NCBI RefSeq assembly: GCF_030867095.1
Contig: NC_081824.1
Span: forward strand, 117,746,162 to 117,810,161
DNA length: 64,000 nucleotides
Direction of reading: 5' to 3'
DNA from: Alligator mississippiensis
Taxonomy: Eukaryota > Chordata > Crocodylia > Alligatoridae
In this document: positions 33,742-45,690 of the stretch, one piece after another
Layout of the letters: the number at the start of each line of letters is the position of its first letter
Numbering within the stretch: position 1 is the stretch's first letter
Notes under the pieces: model-generated
Told to the model about the DNA's origin: nothing
Seen by the model: the letters and a program-made list of their open reading frames with translations, nothing else
The model's database searches: none
Position numbers and translations under genes: made by a program

Positions 33742-34825
33742 TACATTCCTTTCAATTTATTCCTCCCCCAAAATCCTCTTTTTTTTTTTTTTGTTAGTCT
33801 ATTTTGACTCTTTTCCCCCAGAAAAGAAATGTGTGCTTTTTCTCACAGTGTGCATTCCATTCACTGTGCAGGGAAGCACCGCAGATATTGCATACTAAAA
33901 TATAGAATTCATTCAGGAACACACACTACATACATTTTTATATTTTATTCATTACATAAATACATAAAAACATTACATAAATACATACATATAATTATCT
34001 ACATATATTACATAAATACAGATTACCCGAGGGTGAAGGGGAGCATCAGTGTATGTGGCAGCAAAACCCTGGATCAGGTGATAGAGGTACTGGTGAAGAG
34101 TCAGGGAGGCAGAAGGGTAGAGGCGGGGGGACGTGGAAGAGGGGGATCCACTGCCCTGTGCCAGCATGTCATTCACTAGCCAGTCTCCTCCTGCACCACA
34201 GGCGCTGCCAATGTGGGCCAAGGGCTTGGCTTCCATGGTGGGGTCCTGAGGCACTGGACCCCACCATCAGGCAGGTAGAGCTCAGCCCTTGGTGGCTGCC
34301 TATCTCACTGAGGATGTGGAGCTGCTGCTGTGCGACCCCTTGGCCTTCTGGCCAAGCCGTAGCCAGATCTGGCCAGATCTGGCCACGGTTGCCTGCAGCC
34401 AGATGTGGCCAGATCTGGCTGCCTGTCCTGTCTACCGACCAGTGTTGCAAATGAGAGGGTGTTCAGCATTGCTAGTGATGTAGTGTCACCCCACTGCACC
34501 TCTTGGATCCTGGTTTGGTGGAGTAGCTGGTGTTCCTGAAGGTGAACCTCCCATTCCTGGGGTTCCCTAAGTTCCAGGTGCAGACAGAGTGAATGCCACC
34601 CTCCTCACTCCATCTGCACTTCCTTCTGGTTTTTTTTTTACCCTTGGGTTTCACAACCTTTCAGAGCTGGAGGGGGCACCCGCTGTATCACCAGCCAGCA
34701 GGGGAGGAACATGTCCCTGCTGAGCTCCCATACCAGGATGAACCTGGAGGTATGGCCGGGGGCTGTTGGGAAGGAGGAGGCCCCGGGTCCTGGGAATGAC
34801 CACTAGAAGTGGAGCCTGCCTGACT
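33742..34825. repeat. Interior of the 4.3-kb element: AT-rich tract and AGATCTGGCC cluster
   Basis: Contains 'acataaatacata'-type simple sequence at 33935-34020. A cluster of 'agatctggcc' words lies at 34360-34425, palindromic in part because AGATCT is self-complementary. Frames of up to 133 codons here show no domain. Confidence 0.45.
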
Positions 34826-34965
34826 TCTTTACTAATCGTTCCATCCAGGAAGAGTATACACACCAACTGCAGGTGCTTCCTCAGCCTGACAAAGGGTTTT
34901 TCAACCCAAAAGCTTGCTAGGATATAGTTCTCCAACTATTCAGTTGGTCTACGAAAAGATATCAG
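34826..34965 (-). repeat. Penelope-like terminal repeat fragment
   Basis: Same sub-variant as 15965-16100: 'ttccatccaggaagagta', 'ccaactgcaggtgcttcc', 'cctgacaaagggttttt' and 'aaaagcttgctaggat' occur in the same order in both. Confidence 0.6.
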
Positions 34966-36032
34966 ATTGATCCAAAGAACCTTGTCTGTCAGTGCCATGT
35001 CCTTAGAACACCACAGCTACAACCTACACCTGTCCCCGATCAGCTGACCTGAAGGAGGCAGGGCCCTGGGCACATCTAAAGCCCAGGGCTGTCTGAGGCT
35101 GTCAGGGAGAGTTCTCTGGCAGCTGCTGGAGAAGAAGCTTTTGCAGGAAAGGAAAGAAATGCCCTGTGACAGTTTGGCTGCCTGAGATGCTAGTGTTACT
35201 GTACTGCTTAACTGTTGTTATTTAAAGTGGTGGACCAGACTGAGATTGTAGGGGAGAAGGAGGCCTCATTGGAACATTCTACCGTGTAATGCACAGGCCC
35301 CAGCACCAGTGAGGAAGCACCTTAATACACACAGTCACACGTCATGAGTTTTGTTTGTCAGCTTGCAGTTTCCCAGAAACCCCTGCACCTATCTCCTTGA
35401 AACATGACAGGCTTTATAGCCTCAGCAGGGGCTACCCTCCCTGCTGTTTTCATTTGAATCAGGCAAGAATGACAAAGTTATCGGCATTTTTGTGATTCCC
35501 CATTATAGCCTATGGGTGAAATGTTGAAACGCATCAAAACAGCGAAACAGTTTTGATTAAATGAAACAGAACAATGCTTTGAAATGAAATGATGAAACAA
35601 AAAACGCTGTCCCATTGAAATGGCAAAATGGAAGTCGAAACGAAATGGTGCTGCATGAACGGCACGTGCCCCAGTGGCTGGGAGGGGGGTGGGGAGGGCA
35701 CGGCTGTGCTGGCAGTGGCAGGAGCACGGCAGCAGTGAGCGGGGAGCTCCCATAGATGCTGTTGGTGGCAGTGGGGGGGGTGGTGAGCGCTGACCATAGG
35801 TTGGCAACCACCCGCAGGTGCCGCCAACAGTGTTGGTGGTGGCCAGCGGCCATCATGGACTCCCTGCAGATGCCACCTGCAGTAGTGCCGGTGGTGGGGT
35901 GGCAAGCGGCAACCACCCACAGGCACCATCGACAGTATCAGCAGTGCCTTTTTGCAGGGGGTGCACATGCACCCGCGTTCACCCCCTACGCATAGCCCAT
36001 GCGGTTCTGTTTTGCACAGCCCTGGGAGGCAT

Positions 36033-36835
36033 ATCAGCCAATACTGATCTGATTTCTGATACAGCATGGAGAGCTGTGTGCAGCTGGTAAGTCTGTTGTG
36101 GTGGAAGGGGAAGGGCAAGGGAAGGGGCATGGTGGGGCAGATCAAGGCCCCGCACTGAGAGAGGGAGTGAGGCTGGCGCAGGGGATGGAGCCGCAGCTCA
36201 TCTGGGGAGCATGGGGAAGGGTGGGGCAGTTCCCATTACTGCATGCACCCTGGGAGTGCTTGCGGGGGCGGGATGTGCCCTCCAGATCTCTGCAGGGCAG
36301 GGCGGCTGCCACTGCAGGTTGGGAGCAGGGTTGTGCCGGATTCTTCCTGGCAGGGGCTGCGCCAGGCTACACTGTGCTTGGTGTAAGCAGTGGCAGCGCT
36401 GGGAGTGGGGCTATTTCAATTCTGAAACTGAAATCTAATTTCTTCATCAATATTTTCTTTATATCGCACACAATAATTTTACTATAGAGTGCATTTTTTT
36501 TTAGCTTACAAAGTCTTGAAGCTTTGTTTTTTCCACCTCTCTTCCTTCCCAAAGAAACACAGATGGAACGAAATCCATGGATACTCTGAAATCAGAATAA
36601 GGAAACAACGTGGTCACATTTTGAGCCTATAACCTTTAACAGTATCTCTGTTAGTGTAAACAGGATGTCAGTATTATACCCTAAATCTTATCCTTTGACA
36701 TGAATATAGTTTTCTTTCACTTCAGTGTGGGAGCAGCATGTGCATATCCAAAGACATACTTTGACCTCCTGTTTATAGCCTACCTGCCTTTGAAACAATC
36801 CTTCATTTAAAATCCAGAGGGAAAAAAAGAATAGC
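36033..36835. other. Continuation of outer repeat, then unassigned sequence
   Basis: Bases to about 36440 are GC-rich and probably continue the split hAT-like repeat. From 36440 to 36835 the sequence is AT-rich with short frames and no recognisable similarity. Confidence 0.35.
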
Positions 36836-37130
36836 AATGCAAGGAACTTTGTTCTCTTTTTAAGAAGACACATAGAGACTGAGGACTCCAAGGTGGAACA
36901 AAACAATGCATTAAATAACCTCAAATCCCCAAGCCCAGATGGTATGTATCTAGGAGCTCGGGAGACATTTAAGAATGAAGTGAGCAAGCTGCTGACCACA
37001 CTATCAGTTGAAGGACTAGAGCTCAGAAAACATGTGTCTTTTAGGAGTGGAGGGAAGAGAATCATCACGGACAGTAGTTTTTGGAGAATTTAAGAACTGT
37101 AAGTCTGACTTCTGTACCAGGTAAGGGCAA
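36836..37130 (+). mobile_element. CR1 LINE internal fragment, plus strand
   Basis: A plus frame near 36893-37093 reads ALNNLKSPSPDGMYLGARE, equivalent to the conserved CR1 'K(S/A)PGPDGIHPR(V/L)L' entry to the reverse transcriptase. Sequence near 37060-37130 still resembles the following region ('NYRPVSLTS' position) but is frameshifted. Both ends are lost. Confidence 0.65.
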
Positions 37131-37292
37131 ATCCAGAGGGAAAGCAGTGGTGTGGATGCATCTTCTTTTGATTCGTGCTCCATTCAGTTGTTCTGAAGAA
37201 GTCTGATGTGCTTGGTGCACTGTCAGACTGGGCTGGAGGGAGAGGAGCAAGCTGGAGTTTGGGGAGGGGTAGGTAGAGAGACTTAAAGGCTA

Positions 37293-37462
37293 GGGACAGA
37301 AGTTGCATAAACTGGTTTAAGTCATCAGAAACTGGTTTAAACCTGTAACATAATGGAAATTCAGTGCGCATAAACCAGTTTCAAAATGGCTGAAACCTGG
37401 TTGAATATATAATATCAGACTTAACTGGTTTGGGTCAAACCAGTTTATTAAACTTCTGCCCC
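37293..37462. mobile_element. 170-base MITE with long inverted ends
   Basis: The left end 'gggacagaagttgcataaac' pairs with the complement of the right end, 'ggggcagaagtttaataaac'. Copies of 'aaactggttt' recur inside in both orientations. No convincing target duplication was found, so the superfamily is open. Confidence 0.6.
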
Positions 37463-37657
37463 AGACCCCTTCCTAGTTCAAGTTAAATCACAGTCCTTCA
37501 CATCCCAGCATGCTTTCCAGCCCTGAGCTGAGCTGTGCTGTGTGCTCCAGCAGAGAAGGGTTGGGGGAAGGGAGAGGCAGGGACTACCTCCCACCCCCCA
37601 GGCAAACTCCAGCTGGGGTCTGGAGTCAAGGAGTGGGGGTTAACTTCCCTTTTCTTT

Positions 37658-38093
37658 TGGTCTACTCCTCCAATTTGTTGAGTTCTGTCTGAAGTCCATC
37701 CCTACCCTTCAGCATATCCACTACTCCCACTAGCTTGGTGTCTTCGGCAAACTTGCTGAGAGTGTACTCCATCCTATCTTCCAGTTCGATGTAGATATTG
37801 AACAAAACCAGCCCCAGGACTGACCCTTGCGGCACTCCACTTGACACTAGCTGCCAGCTAGGCATCCAGTCATTGATTACTAGTTCCTCTGAGCCTGATG
37901 ATCCAGCTAGTTTTCAGTCCACCTTATCGTCCATTCATCCAACCTGTACTTCCTTAGCTTGCTTAAAAGAATGTTGTGGGAGACCACATCAAAAGCCTTG
38001 CTAAAGTCAGGGTGTATCACATCCGCTGGTCTCCCCACATCCTCAGTCATCTCATCATAGATAGCAATTAGGTTGGTCAGGCATGACTTAGTA
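37658..38093 (-). mobile_element. CR1 LINE fragment, reverse transcriptase core, older subfamily
   Basis: The minus frame at 37662-37865 gives SSGVPQGSVLGLVLFNIYI and then LSKFAEDTKLVGVVD. The catalytic FADD is changed to FAED, which removes one of the two aspartates that bind metal. Upstream (37870-38090) broken frames correspond to the motif A region ('DFSKAFDVVSH'-like) and 'CLTNLIAIYD'. Both ends are missing; no 3' UTR is present. Confidence 0.8.
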
Positions 38094-40118
38094 CTAATGA
38101 CTTAATTATTCTTTCCCTAGTTTGTTGGTTTTATACTTACTATAGCAAATCAATGCACAGTCCAATAAAGCTCTATTTGTTGTTGATTTGATCTTAAACT
38201 GTCAGGTCACAGCCTTGAACTTGAGGCCTTTAGCCTGGTCAACTCAACAGCTCATTTTACTCTTCCCTCTTACAGCTGACTGCCCAGACTAGGCAAGGTT
38301 GGTTTGAAGCCTCCAGAAGGGCTTAGCCTTCTAGCTACTCTCCATCACTGGAGTGGTCAGTCAGGGTCAGTTGACCCTCTGTTTCCACCCCATATGAGCT
38401 CCTGAGCAGGAATAGAAAGAATGGAGCAATAGGGCTTAGCCTGATTCCAGACTGCTTTGCTGTTTGCTTTGGCTTGTAGTCCAGCTCCATGCTTTGCTTG
38501 AGGTCCTGGTTTCCTGACCTAGCTTGTCCCTGAATTCTGCCTGCTCCTCCTGACCCAGATTGCCACCTTCATCCCAGACCTGGCTGCACACAACTCTGCA
38601 TGGCAAACTACTATGAAGTTTGGCAGTGGACTGGTCTCCCTTCTCAAGTTTTGTTGAGCATTCTTTGGCTGCAATATGTCTGATAATATTTGAATACTGT
38701 AATAGGAAAACAAGAGTAGACCTTGATCTTCTTACGTTACATGATGCTAAAATGGCCATTTTTTAGGGAACCCTGATTATTGAATAGGGTTTAAGTTTGC
38801 TAGGTGCATAAAAAAGGATTCTTTCATGAAGGATTTGTTGTCAGGATATAAGTGCTAAAGATATTTAGTAAAGATTTATTTAGAGAAATGCACATGAACA
38901 TGGGTACAAGAACTTTTCACACAATCACCACTCCTTCTTTGGCCTCAGAGAATACCTTCAAAATTTACAAAATACCTTCAAAAGAAAGGCATGGGAACAA
39001 AAGTTTATGAGCTTCCTGACCAGGTAAGAAACAACGCCCCCCCCTCCCCCCCCCCCCAATCCTAAAGACTAAACACTGAAATTGACTCCATGTTCATAAT
39101 TATCTACATAATCCCTGCTAATCTCTCTGCACTCCACAGGTGTTAACTTCCCTCTTGAATGTTCTTGCTCTTCCATTAATCAAGCTATCTTTTCTTCTGC
39201 ATTTTTCTTGACTGTTGTCTACTCTTGGTATTATCTTATTTCCCCCCTCCCATTTCAAAGCCTAGGAAACTTTTTTTTTTAATTTAGATATGGAGTTCTA
39301 TGCAGGTCATTGCTCCATCTGCTACTTAGCTCAAGCCTTGTACCCAAATGCTTGTCTAAATCTCTCCCAACAGTGCAGTTGACCCAACAAAAGATAATCA
39401 CCCACAAAAATCTTTGCCTCTTACATATTTGAGGACCATCACAGCTAAAATATCATTCCAGCTCTAGCCCAAACTATTTTTTGAAGTGCTGCATACTCAC
39501 AAGCCCCACAAAAGTTCAGTAAGATCACCTCAATACTTTCTAAATATCAAAAAGTAGGCTATATAGTCTGGAAGATACTGTTTTCCTAGATTAAATATGA
39601 GGTTATCACTTAGCATTAAAATTCTGTTTCTCTGATTAGCTAGGTGTCCTTGAAGTCACCATTTAATTTTTTATGACCATCTGCTACTCCATTTATAATG
39701 CAGAGTATAATTAGAGCTGCCCAGAGAATATTCATTCTGTGTTACTAAGGAATTTTAGATTTCAAAATTTGGCTTCTTGATGTTCTCCAAATAAAAAGTC
39801 TGAAAAAAAATTCACACCACAGAAAATTAATTGAAATCTTCATTTTGACACAGCTGAAAGTATTATGATTTACTCTTTTTATAGTCTAATACAAAACTTT
39901 AATAAAATCAAACCAAAGTAATGTTAAAGCAAAATTAAAAAATAAAATCAGAATGCTTTATTTGAAAAGTGACAAATCAGTGTTGTCAGAACTATTTTCA
40001 GTATTTCTCAAATGAGCTTGTAGCAAAAGTAGTAAGATTTTTGTGAAGCTTCTCAGTTTTGATGAAACTTCATTTTCCAATAGAAAGTGGGTCCTTGAAA
40101 ATGATGTCATTAACTTTT
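38094..40118. other. Mostly AT-rich, unassigned; possible LTR trace near 38160
   Basis: 'ccaataaagctctatttg' at 38161-38178 has the look of an LTR polyadenylation region, but no LTR boundary is visible. The rest is AT-rich with short frames. A 'cccccccctcccccccccccc'-like C tract lies near 39035-39057. Confidence 0.4.
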
Positions 40119-40460
40119 CATATAGTTGGAGCTGGCCTTAGGGGTGGACAATATGGGCAATCTCTCTCTGCTCCATCTTATCCAAGCTGATCCCTACACC
40201 ATGCAAGAGGAGTGGTGCTCAGCCTACCCTGCCTGCTGCCTCCTACTGCTGCTCAGGAGGAGCTGGGCCAGGCAGTGCAGGTGGCAGCAGCAGTGCCTGC
40301 CTACCTGCCTGCCTAATGCACTACACTGCTCTGCCTCCTTGCTGTGCTGCGCTCTACACCCCTGCCAACCTGCAGCAGCACCACTGACTTGGGGGGAGGT
40401 GGCACCAAAATATGGGTTCTTCCAGGGTGCCATTTTCCCTTAGGCCAGCTCTGCATATAT
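40119..40460. mobile_element. hAT-like MITE
   Basis: The left end 'ggagctggccttaggggtgg' pairs with the complement of the right end, 'agagctggcctaagggaaaa'. The flanks 'catatagt' and 'catatata' are near-matching 8-base duplications. The interior is GC-rich with no transposase. Confidence 0.55.
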
Positions 40461-41704
40461 AATAATCTATTCAATGGGTCTACTATGAAACCTAGCTGTT
40501 CATGAAGAGATACAAAAGGGCTAAGTACTATTAAATACTGTTAGTGGCAGTGTTAGAAATAACATTCAGGGAGTTTAGCTTCTGTTGAAGCCATGGCAAT
40601 TTCCACCTATTGAGTCTCTCCTGTAGGAGTCCTGAACTCCCTGCCCTAATATTAATCCTTGCACATGTGGAATAGGAGCAATAAGGAAGCTCTATGTAAG
40701 GGCATTTTTTTTAAGGACTCAGTCAAATAGTCACTTCACTAGGCATTTGAATAGTAGCTGTCTTTAATATGGGCACATAGCTCAAAAAAACCTAATGTTG
40801 GCTTCTGTTGTCTGTGCACCCTAGTGTATTATGAGTATTTCACAATGTTTTTTATTTTACAACCAAACTACCCAAAGCACATGGTATTTATTAGGGACAA
40901 TGAACAGAGCAAGTTATCAGTTTTCAATATTAAAGGATTTGTTTTCATTTGTACTGAAGCTGTTAATTATGGCTTTAATTATAATGATTGTTGAAATGAA
41001 AAATAAACCCTCATTGAACACAAGAGAATGTAACACTGATTTACAACGTTTGTACTGGGAATTTGCTGGGAGTGGAGGAGTGTTTATTGTAAAACTTCCT
41101 AAAAGTTAGAACTTTTTGTTTTAAGGAAAAATTGCTGCAACTTCTGGGCCCTCTAATTCAGAAGTCAGTTTGATATGTATGCTTTGGCTGGCCCAAGAGA
41201 GTCCTCTTTTGTACCTGAATCCAGACCTGATTTACCTCATGCTAATAATCTGCCTCCCTTAGCTGCCTCCAGTAATTTGCTGTGAGGGTTATGTGTATGT
41301 GTGTGCATATATAAGAAAACAACATAAGGCTCTGCTCTCTGATCTTAACATGATGTACTGTTGTGGTGACTTTCTTAATGCACCAGGGTGTCCACTGGGC
41401 CACAGACATGACCACAAAGCCAAGCCAATGACGCAAATCAGCAGCTGATATAAACAAGCTGACACAAACCAGAAACTAAGCTAGCAATAAACCACTGGAG
41501 ACACTTTTTTTTTCCGGTTATAAAGGAAAACATCTTACAGCTATGAAAATACAGTTGAAAGTCAGTGAATCAGTTTCACAAATAACATTAACACATGCCC
41601 TGGAATATGTGTGTTTAAGAGGTGAATTGATCCCTGTTTTAAATAAGTTGCATGTCTAAAGCCTCACATGTGGGTTGCTTTGCTATCAGAAGTACCTAAG
41701 GCAG
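40461..41704. other. No recognisable feature
   Basis: AT-rich sequence. A 92-codon frame at 40831-41109 has no recognisable domain. Confidence 0.5.
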
Positions 41705-42002
41705 TACAATAAAAGCCCTGTTTTCTGGCATGAGTGGGGAATGGGGTGGGGTGCCAATAATCTAAAAATGCCAGTTACCTGAGGAACAGTGGCTGGACAT
41801 AGAGCGGGGGAGGGGGGGGAGGGAGGTGATGGCAGCGGCGGCTGCATGTGGAGCAGCAGCAGCGCAGGGTGGTGGGTGGTAGCAGTGGCAGCTGCATGTG
41901 AACTTTCCCCATTGTCCCCCCCCGTCTAGCCGACTGGCCAGAAATTCTGGTTAATAGAAATGCCAGTTAGTAAAATGCCTGATAACAGGACTTTTACTGT
42001 AT
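41705..42002. mobile_element. Tigger-like MITE with TA duplication
   Basis: Flanked by TA at 41705-41706 and 42001-42002. The left end CAATAAAAGCCCTGTTTTC and the complement of the right end, CAGTAAAAGTCCTGTTATC, form inverted repeats of the pattern known from Tigger/pogo elements, which insert at TA. The 294-base element has a G-rich centre with a 'ggcagcggcggctgcatgtg' repeat and encodes nothing. Confidence 0.75.
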
Positions 42003-42588
42003 TATAGGAGAATTACTTCTTTCTAGTCATTTGTTCTATCATTTAGATAGGCCATGTGGATACATAGCAGAAGGCACTGCCAATGACTTCACTGGATAAT
42101 TTTCTCTTTGTCTCTTCATTGTTAAATAAATTCTGTCTTTCTAGAGGGATGTGCTCACTATCACTATTGTTACTGAATTCCAGCTCTGTGTATTATCATC
42201 TTACCAAGCTCCATCCCTCTTTTGGGGCATATGTGTTATTTTATTGTTACTGTTCACGCCAGTTCCTTTCTAACGATAAGCTGGCTTTCTTGTAGTCCAG
42301 GTCTATACTAGAAGTGCTCATTAATATAACTATGCAGTAGAGACTATACTGGCAAAGCACTCTTGAATGTGAGCAGAGCTTATAACAGGAAAAATGCACT
42401 TTTGGTGATGCAGCATATTCTATCCCTTCTGCCGAGCCCTCCAAGCAATAAGCTATGCTAGTAGAAGCACAAATTTGGCAGTATAACTGTGGCTATACTA
42501 TAAACTTTTGCCAGCACAGCTGAGTCGGTCACAAATCACACGTCCTCATACTCCTCATTGCCAGTTATGTTGGCAATTTGTAGGGTAG
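42003..42588. other. No recognisable feature
   Basis: Mixed-composition sequence with short frames and no recognisable similarity. Confidence 0.45.
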
Positions 42589-42961
42589 ATCTAGACCAGG
42601 GGTGGGAAAAAATATCATCCACAGGCTGGATCTGGCCTGCCAGGCCATTCTATCTGGCCCATGGGAACCCCTAAAAAATTTACAAAATTAATACTTATCT
42701 GCTCTTGGCTGCCTGTCAAAGATGACAGGATCCAGGGGCAGTAGGACCCAGGGGGAGCTGGTAGGAACCAGCAACAAGGCAGGCCCAGCCCAGCTCCACC
42801 CCCAACCAGAAGCTTCTGCCTCCCCCAGCTTTCACTGCTCTCCTGTCCGCCTGCTTCAGCACCACGTGGCCCTGGGCTGCATCTCCAGATCGCTGAGCAC
42901 AAGGCTGTGCCATTACCCCAAGGCCAGGAGCCGGAGGGTGTGTGTGTAGTGCAGGAGGGAC

Positions 42962-43009
<48 letters not shown>

Positions 43010-43575
43010 CATAGGGTGAGTCCCACAAGCATACCTGCCATACATGCAGATTCCCACACCCACACCCCCCCAGCCACCCCAGCCACCCTCCACCCACACC
43101 CCACCAATCCACACATACCCACATGCTCCCTCACCCCACACCCACACCACCACACCTATCCCCCCCATGCCCTCCCCCTCCCCCCTCCCTGAATATACAA
43201 GAATAATACTTCATTTTAGGCTATTGTGCAATCACCTCTATGTGCACTACACAAACACATGTAAATCAGGACAAAAATTTGTTTTAAATCAAATTAATGA
43301 CTGTTGTAGATATTCAATTTTTAGAATATAATTTGGTATTTTTCTAGTTCTGTGATGGCAAAACCCCTTGCTGAAAGAAGTTCTCCCAGGGGCAAGGGGA
43401 GGGACTTCTGGTAGCAAAGGTCAGGGGTTAGGGGGCGGGACTTCTAGTCCCAAGATGTTGACCAGGGGGCAGGGCACCTGACAGGGGGTGGAGCTACCCA
43501 TGTGGCCCTTGACAGCTTGCCAAAACTCAGTAAGCATCCCTCCATCTGAAATAGTTGCCTGCTCTTGATCTAAAC
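42589..43575 (+). mobile_element. Non-autonomous hAT element (CAGGGGTGGGCAA family), copy 3
   Basis: The 8-base duplications ATCTAGAC (42589-42596) and ATCTAAAC (43568-43575) differ at one base. The element starts CAGGGGTGGGAAAAAATA. It shares with the copy at 3138 the order 'ccattctatctggccc', 'tgacaggatcc' and, at the right end, 'gaccagggggc', 'cagcttgccaaaactc' and 'agttgcctgctcttg'. The interior contains a (TG)n tract (42965-43008) and a C/A-rich minisatellite ('ccacacccacacc', 43050-43190). No coding capacity; overlapping frames of up to 169 codons come from the repeats. Confidence 0.82.
42965..43008. repeat. (TG)n microsatellite
   Basis: About 22 uninterrupted TG units, lying inside the hAT copy at 42597-43567. 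Confidence 0.97.
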
Positions 43576-45570
43576 CTAGTAACTGGCCCTGTCTGCCTGC
43601 TAAGATCAACTGCTGTATATCTTCAAAATCCTGAATTTTAAGTATTGTAACTTTTACAACACATATACAGCAGTACTACTAAAACTTGTAACAAGTTGTG
43701 TCACTCTTGAATTGGGCTTGTCAGCTACAAATGGATTCATCAGGTATCTGACTAGACCTCTTCCATGTACACCTCTTCCACGTACATAGTTACCTATCAC
43801 TATGATACTACTAAATTTAAAAATAATACCAGTTTTAAGTTATGCCTTATGCTAATATTTGGCTAGCTTATCAGATACGTGGAGCAGTGGCATAATTAGG
43901 GCAATGTGACCAGGGAGTCTCCTTGGATGCTGGTTTGGAAGGGGAGAGGCAGAAGAAAAAACAAAACAAGACAAAAAGATCTGCTATCACGGCAGCTGCT
44001 ATCACACCAGTGGTGTGGCAGCAACCAGAAATTATCACTGCCCTGGATGCCTGACTGTGTTGTTTATGCTTCTGTTGTGGAGAATTCTGCTTTTTGTCCC
44101 ACTGTTGTACTTGCAAAACTAGAAATCTGGGTCTGAAAACCAGTCCTGTGAATTCATTTAATTTGATTAATCTAAGTTTTATTTTTGCCTTTAAGAAGCT
44201 AGCTGCTATGCATGCCTTGACATACAAGGGATTCAGAATTTAAAAGCCAATCTTAAAATAATGTTTGAAAGGTATGGCCTAGCCGAGGGAATTAGAAACT
44301 TATTCTATTCCAAACTGACACTTGTCTCATTGAGTGATCTCATATAAATCAATTTACCTCCATGTATACAATGGTGATAATCTTACTGTCCTATATTTAA
44401 AAGGCCTTTGTTAGATTACTGTATGTTTGCACAATGTTTAGAAGAGGAAGTGTTATGTTCTTGAATGCATTCATGAATTATGGTTCTTTTCTATGCTGGA
44501 AATGTGCTTATGAGCATTTTAATACCCTAGGCTCCGGAGGATAAAACAGTAGGTAGAAATACACAGTTCCTTTGAACTTCCACACCATTTATTGAGCAGA
44601 CATGCCAATCAAAGGAATTTGGAGCAAATTCCTCTTTTCATAGGCCAAAAGTAAAAGTGTAAAGAGACATGACTTTCACAGGTGCTGCCACATAAATATG
44701 TCATACAGTAACGACATTCTTTTGTGAGTAGTAGTAAAATGTCACACATTTGAGTACAATTTATTGAAAAATCTCCTGAATTAGTTGGGGGATTCTACAA
44801 GTATGTTACAATTGTAGCCTTCTCAAAATTGGTTTTGTTGCATTTTCCACAAAATTCAGTCTGAACAAAGAAAGATGGCTGATGAATGCAATAGAGAAGA
44901 CAGAAATTATTGTTCACCAATCTTTTTCTGCTTATTTATCATCTACAAAACTAAATGCAGATTATATTCCTGGTATTTTCATGTAGCCTCGTATGACTGA
45001 AATACATCATCACATTGTAATGGCAGCGATATAAAGAGATCAATGATAAAAAGGGTTGTTTGGGGTTTTATGTGGGAGGTTGTGTTTTTTTTAAGAGATG
45101 AGGAAGAATCTAGTCTGTTTTCTTTACATTGCCACATGGCTTTTTGCTATTTTTCAATCAATCCAGAAAAAGAACAATTTGTAGTCCTTTTCAGTTGGTA
45201 GTGGGTGGGCTTCAGAATAAAAGCATACAAGCTAGTATATTAACACAAGTTGGAGACGGGTATTTTTCTGTTCCAAAATGAATTTGATCCCCTGTGAAAA
45301 GGCAGTCCTATATAACAATTCTCAAAACTTTCATAGATCTTTTTTATTTTTGGCCTATATATAGTTTTATTAATCCTAATCCATTATAATAATGTTAATA
45401 CATGGTTCACTACCCTAAGAGCCAAAATAGAAAGCATTAAATGGAAAATATTGTTTTCTCATATGATTCCTATAGCTTCCAGCTTAGGAAGCTCATTTCA
45501 GGAACTGTGACCCTCTGGGGATTCTGTCAATGTATACATTAAGAATTCTAATAGAGTTTGAGAGGCAAAG
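43576..45570. other. Mostly unassigned; possible transposon terminus near 43886
   Basis: 'cagtggcataattagggc' at about 43886 resembles a hAT-type terminus (CAGTGGCGTAACTAGGG). No partner end was found. The rest is AT-rich with no coding similarity. Confidence 0.35.
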
Positions 45571-45571
45571 A

Positions 45572-45690
45572 TTTTATGTGATACCTTATTTGACCAGCTG
45601 CAGAGTTGTGAGGGCCCCTGGACAAGCTTTCAAGCATCAAATGTCCTCCTTCAATTCTAAGAAAGAAGCTTCATGAAAGACTATGAAATT
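45572..45690 (+). repeat. Penelope-like terminal repeat fragment, diverged
   Basis: 'gtgataccttatttgaccag' and 'ggacaagctttcaagcatc' occur in the order expected of the pLTR family. It is the most diverged copy in the window. Confidence 0.4.

Larger units (their letters stand above)
31721..36032. mobile_element. 4.3-kb hAT-type element with GGAGGCAT duplication and nested insertions
   Basis: The 8-base duplication GGAGGCAT is perfect at 31721-31728 and 36025-36032. The ends pair: TAGGGCTGTGTGAAG at the left and, complementing the right end, CAGGGCTGTGCAAAA. Subterminal regions are rich in 'gaaatgaaatgg'/'cgaaacgaaatgg' words (31760-31860 and 35520-35665). The interior is a mosaic: a young CR1 (32536-33741), an AT-rich 'acataaatac' simple tract (33935-34020), an 'agatctggcc' cluster (34360-34425) and a Penelope-type terminal fragment (34826-34960). 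No transposase is visible. Since the right subterminal words end near 35665, the last 360 bases may include another small insertion. Confidence 0.65.
31664..36440. mobile_element. Outer hAT-like repeat, split by a large insertion
   Basis: The left part (31664-31728) opens 'aggggtgcactgatagag' and runs through 'gctgatattgatagcc'. It resumes after the insertion at 36033 with 'atatcagccaatactgatct'. AGGGGTGCACYGATA is a terminus I associate with hAT MITEs. The element continues into GC-rich sequence to perhaps 36440, but no right terminus is recognised, so the end is approximate. Confidence 0.5.
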
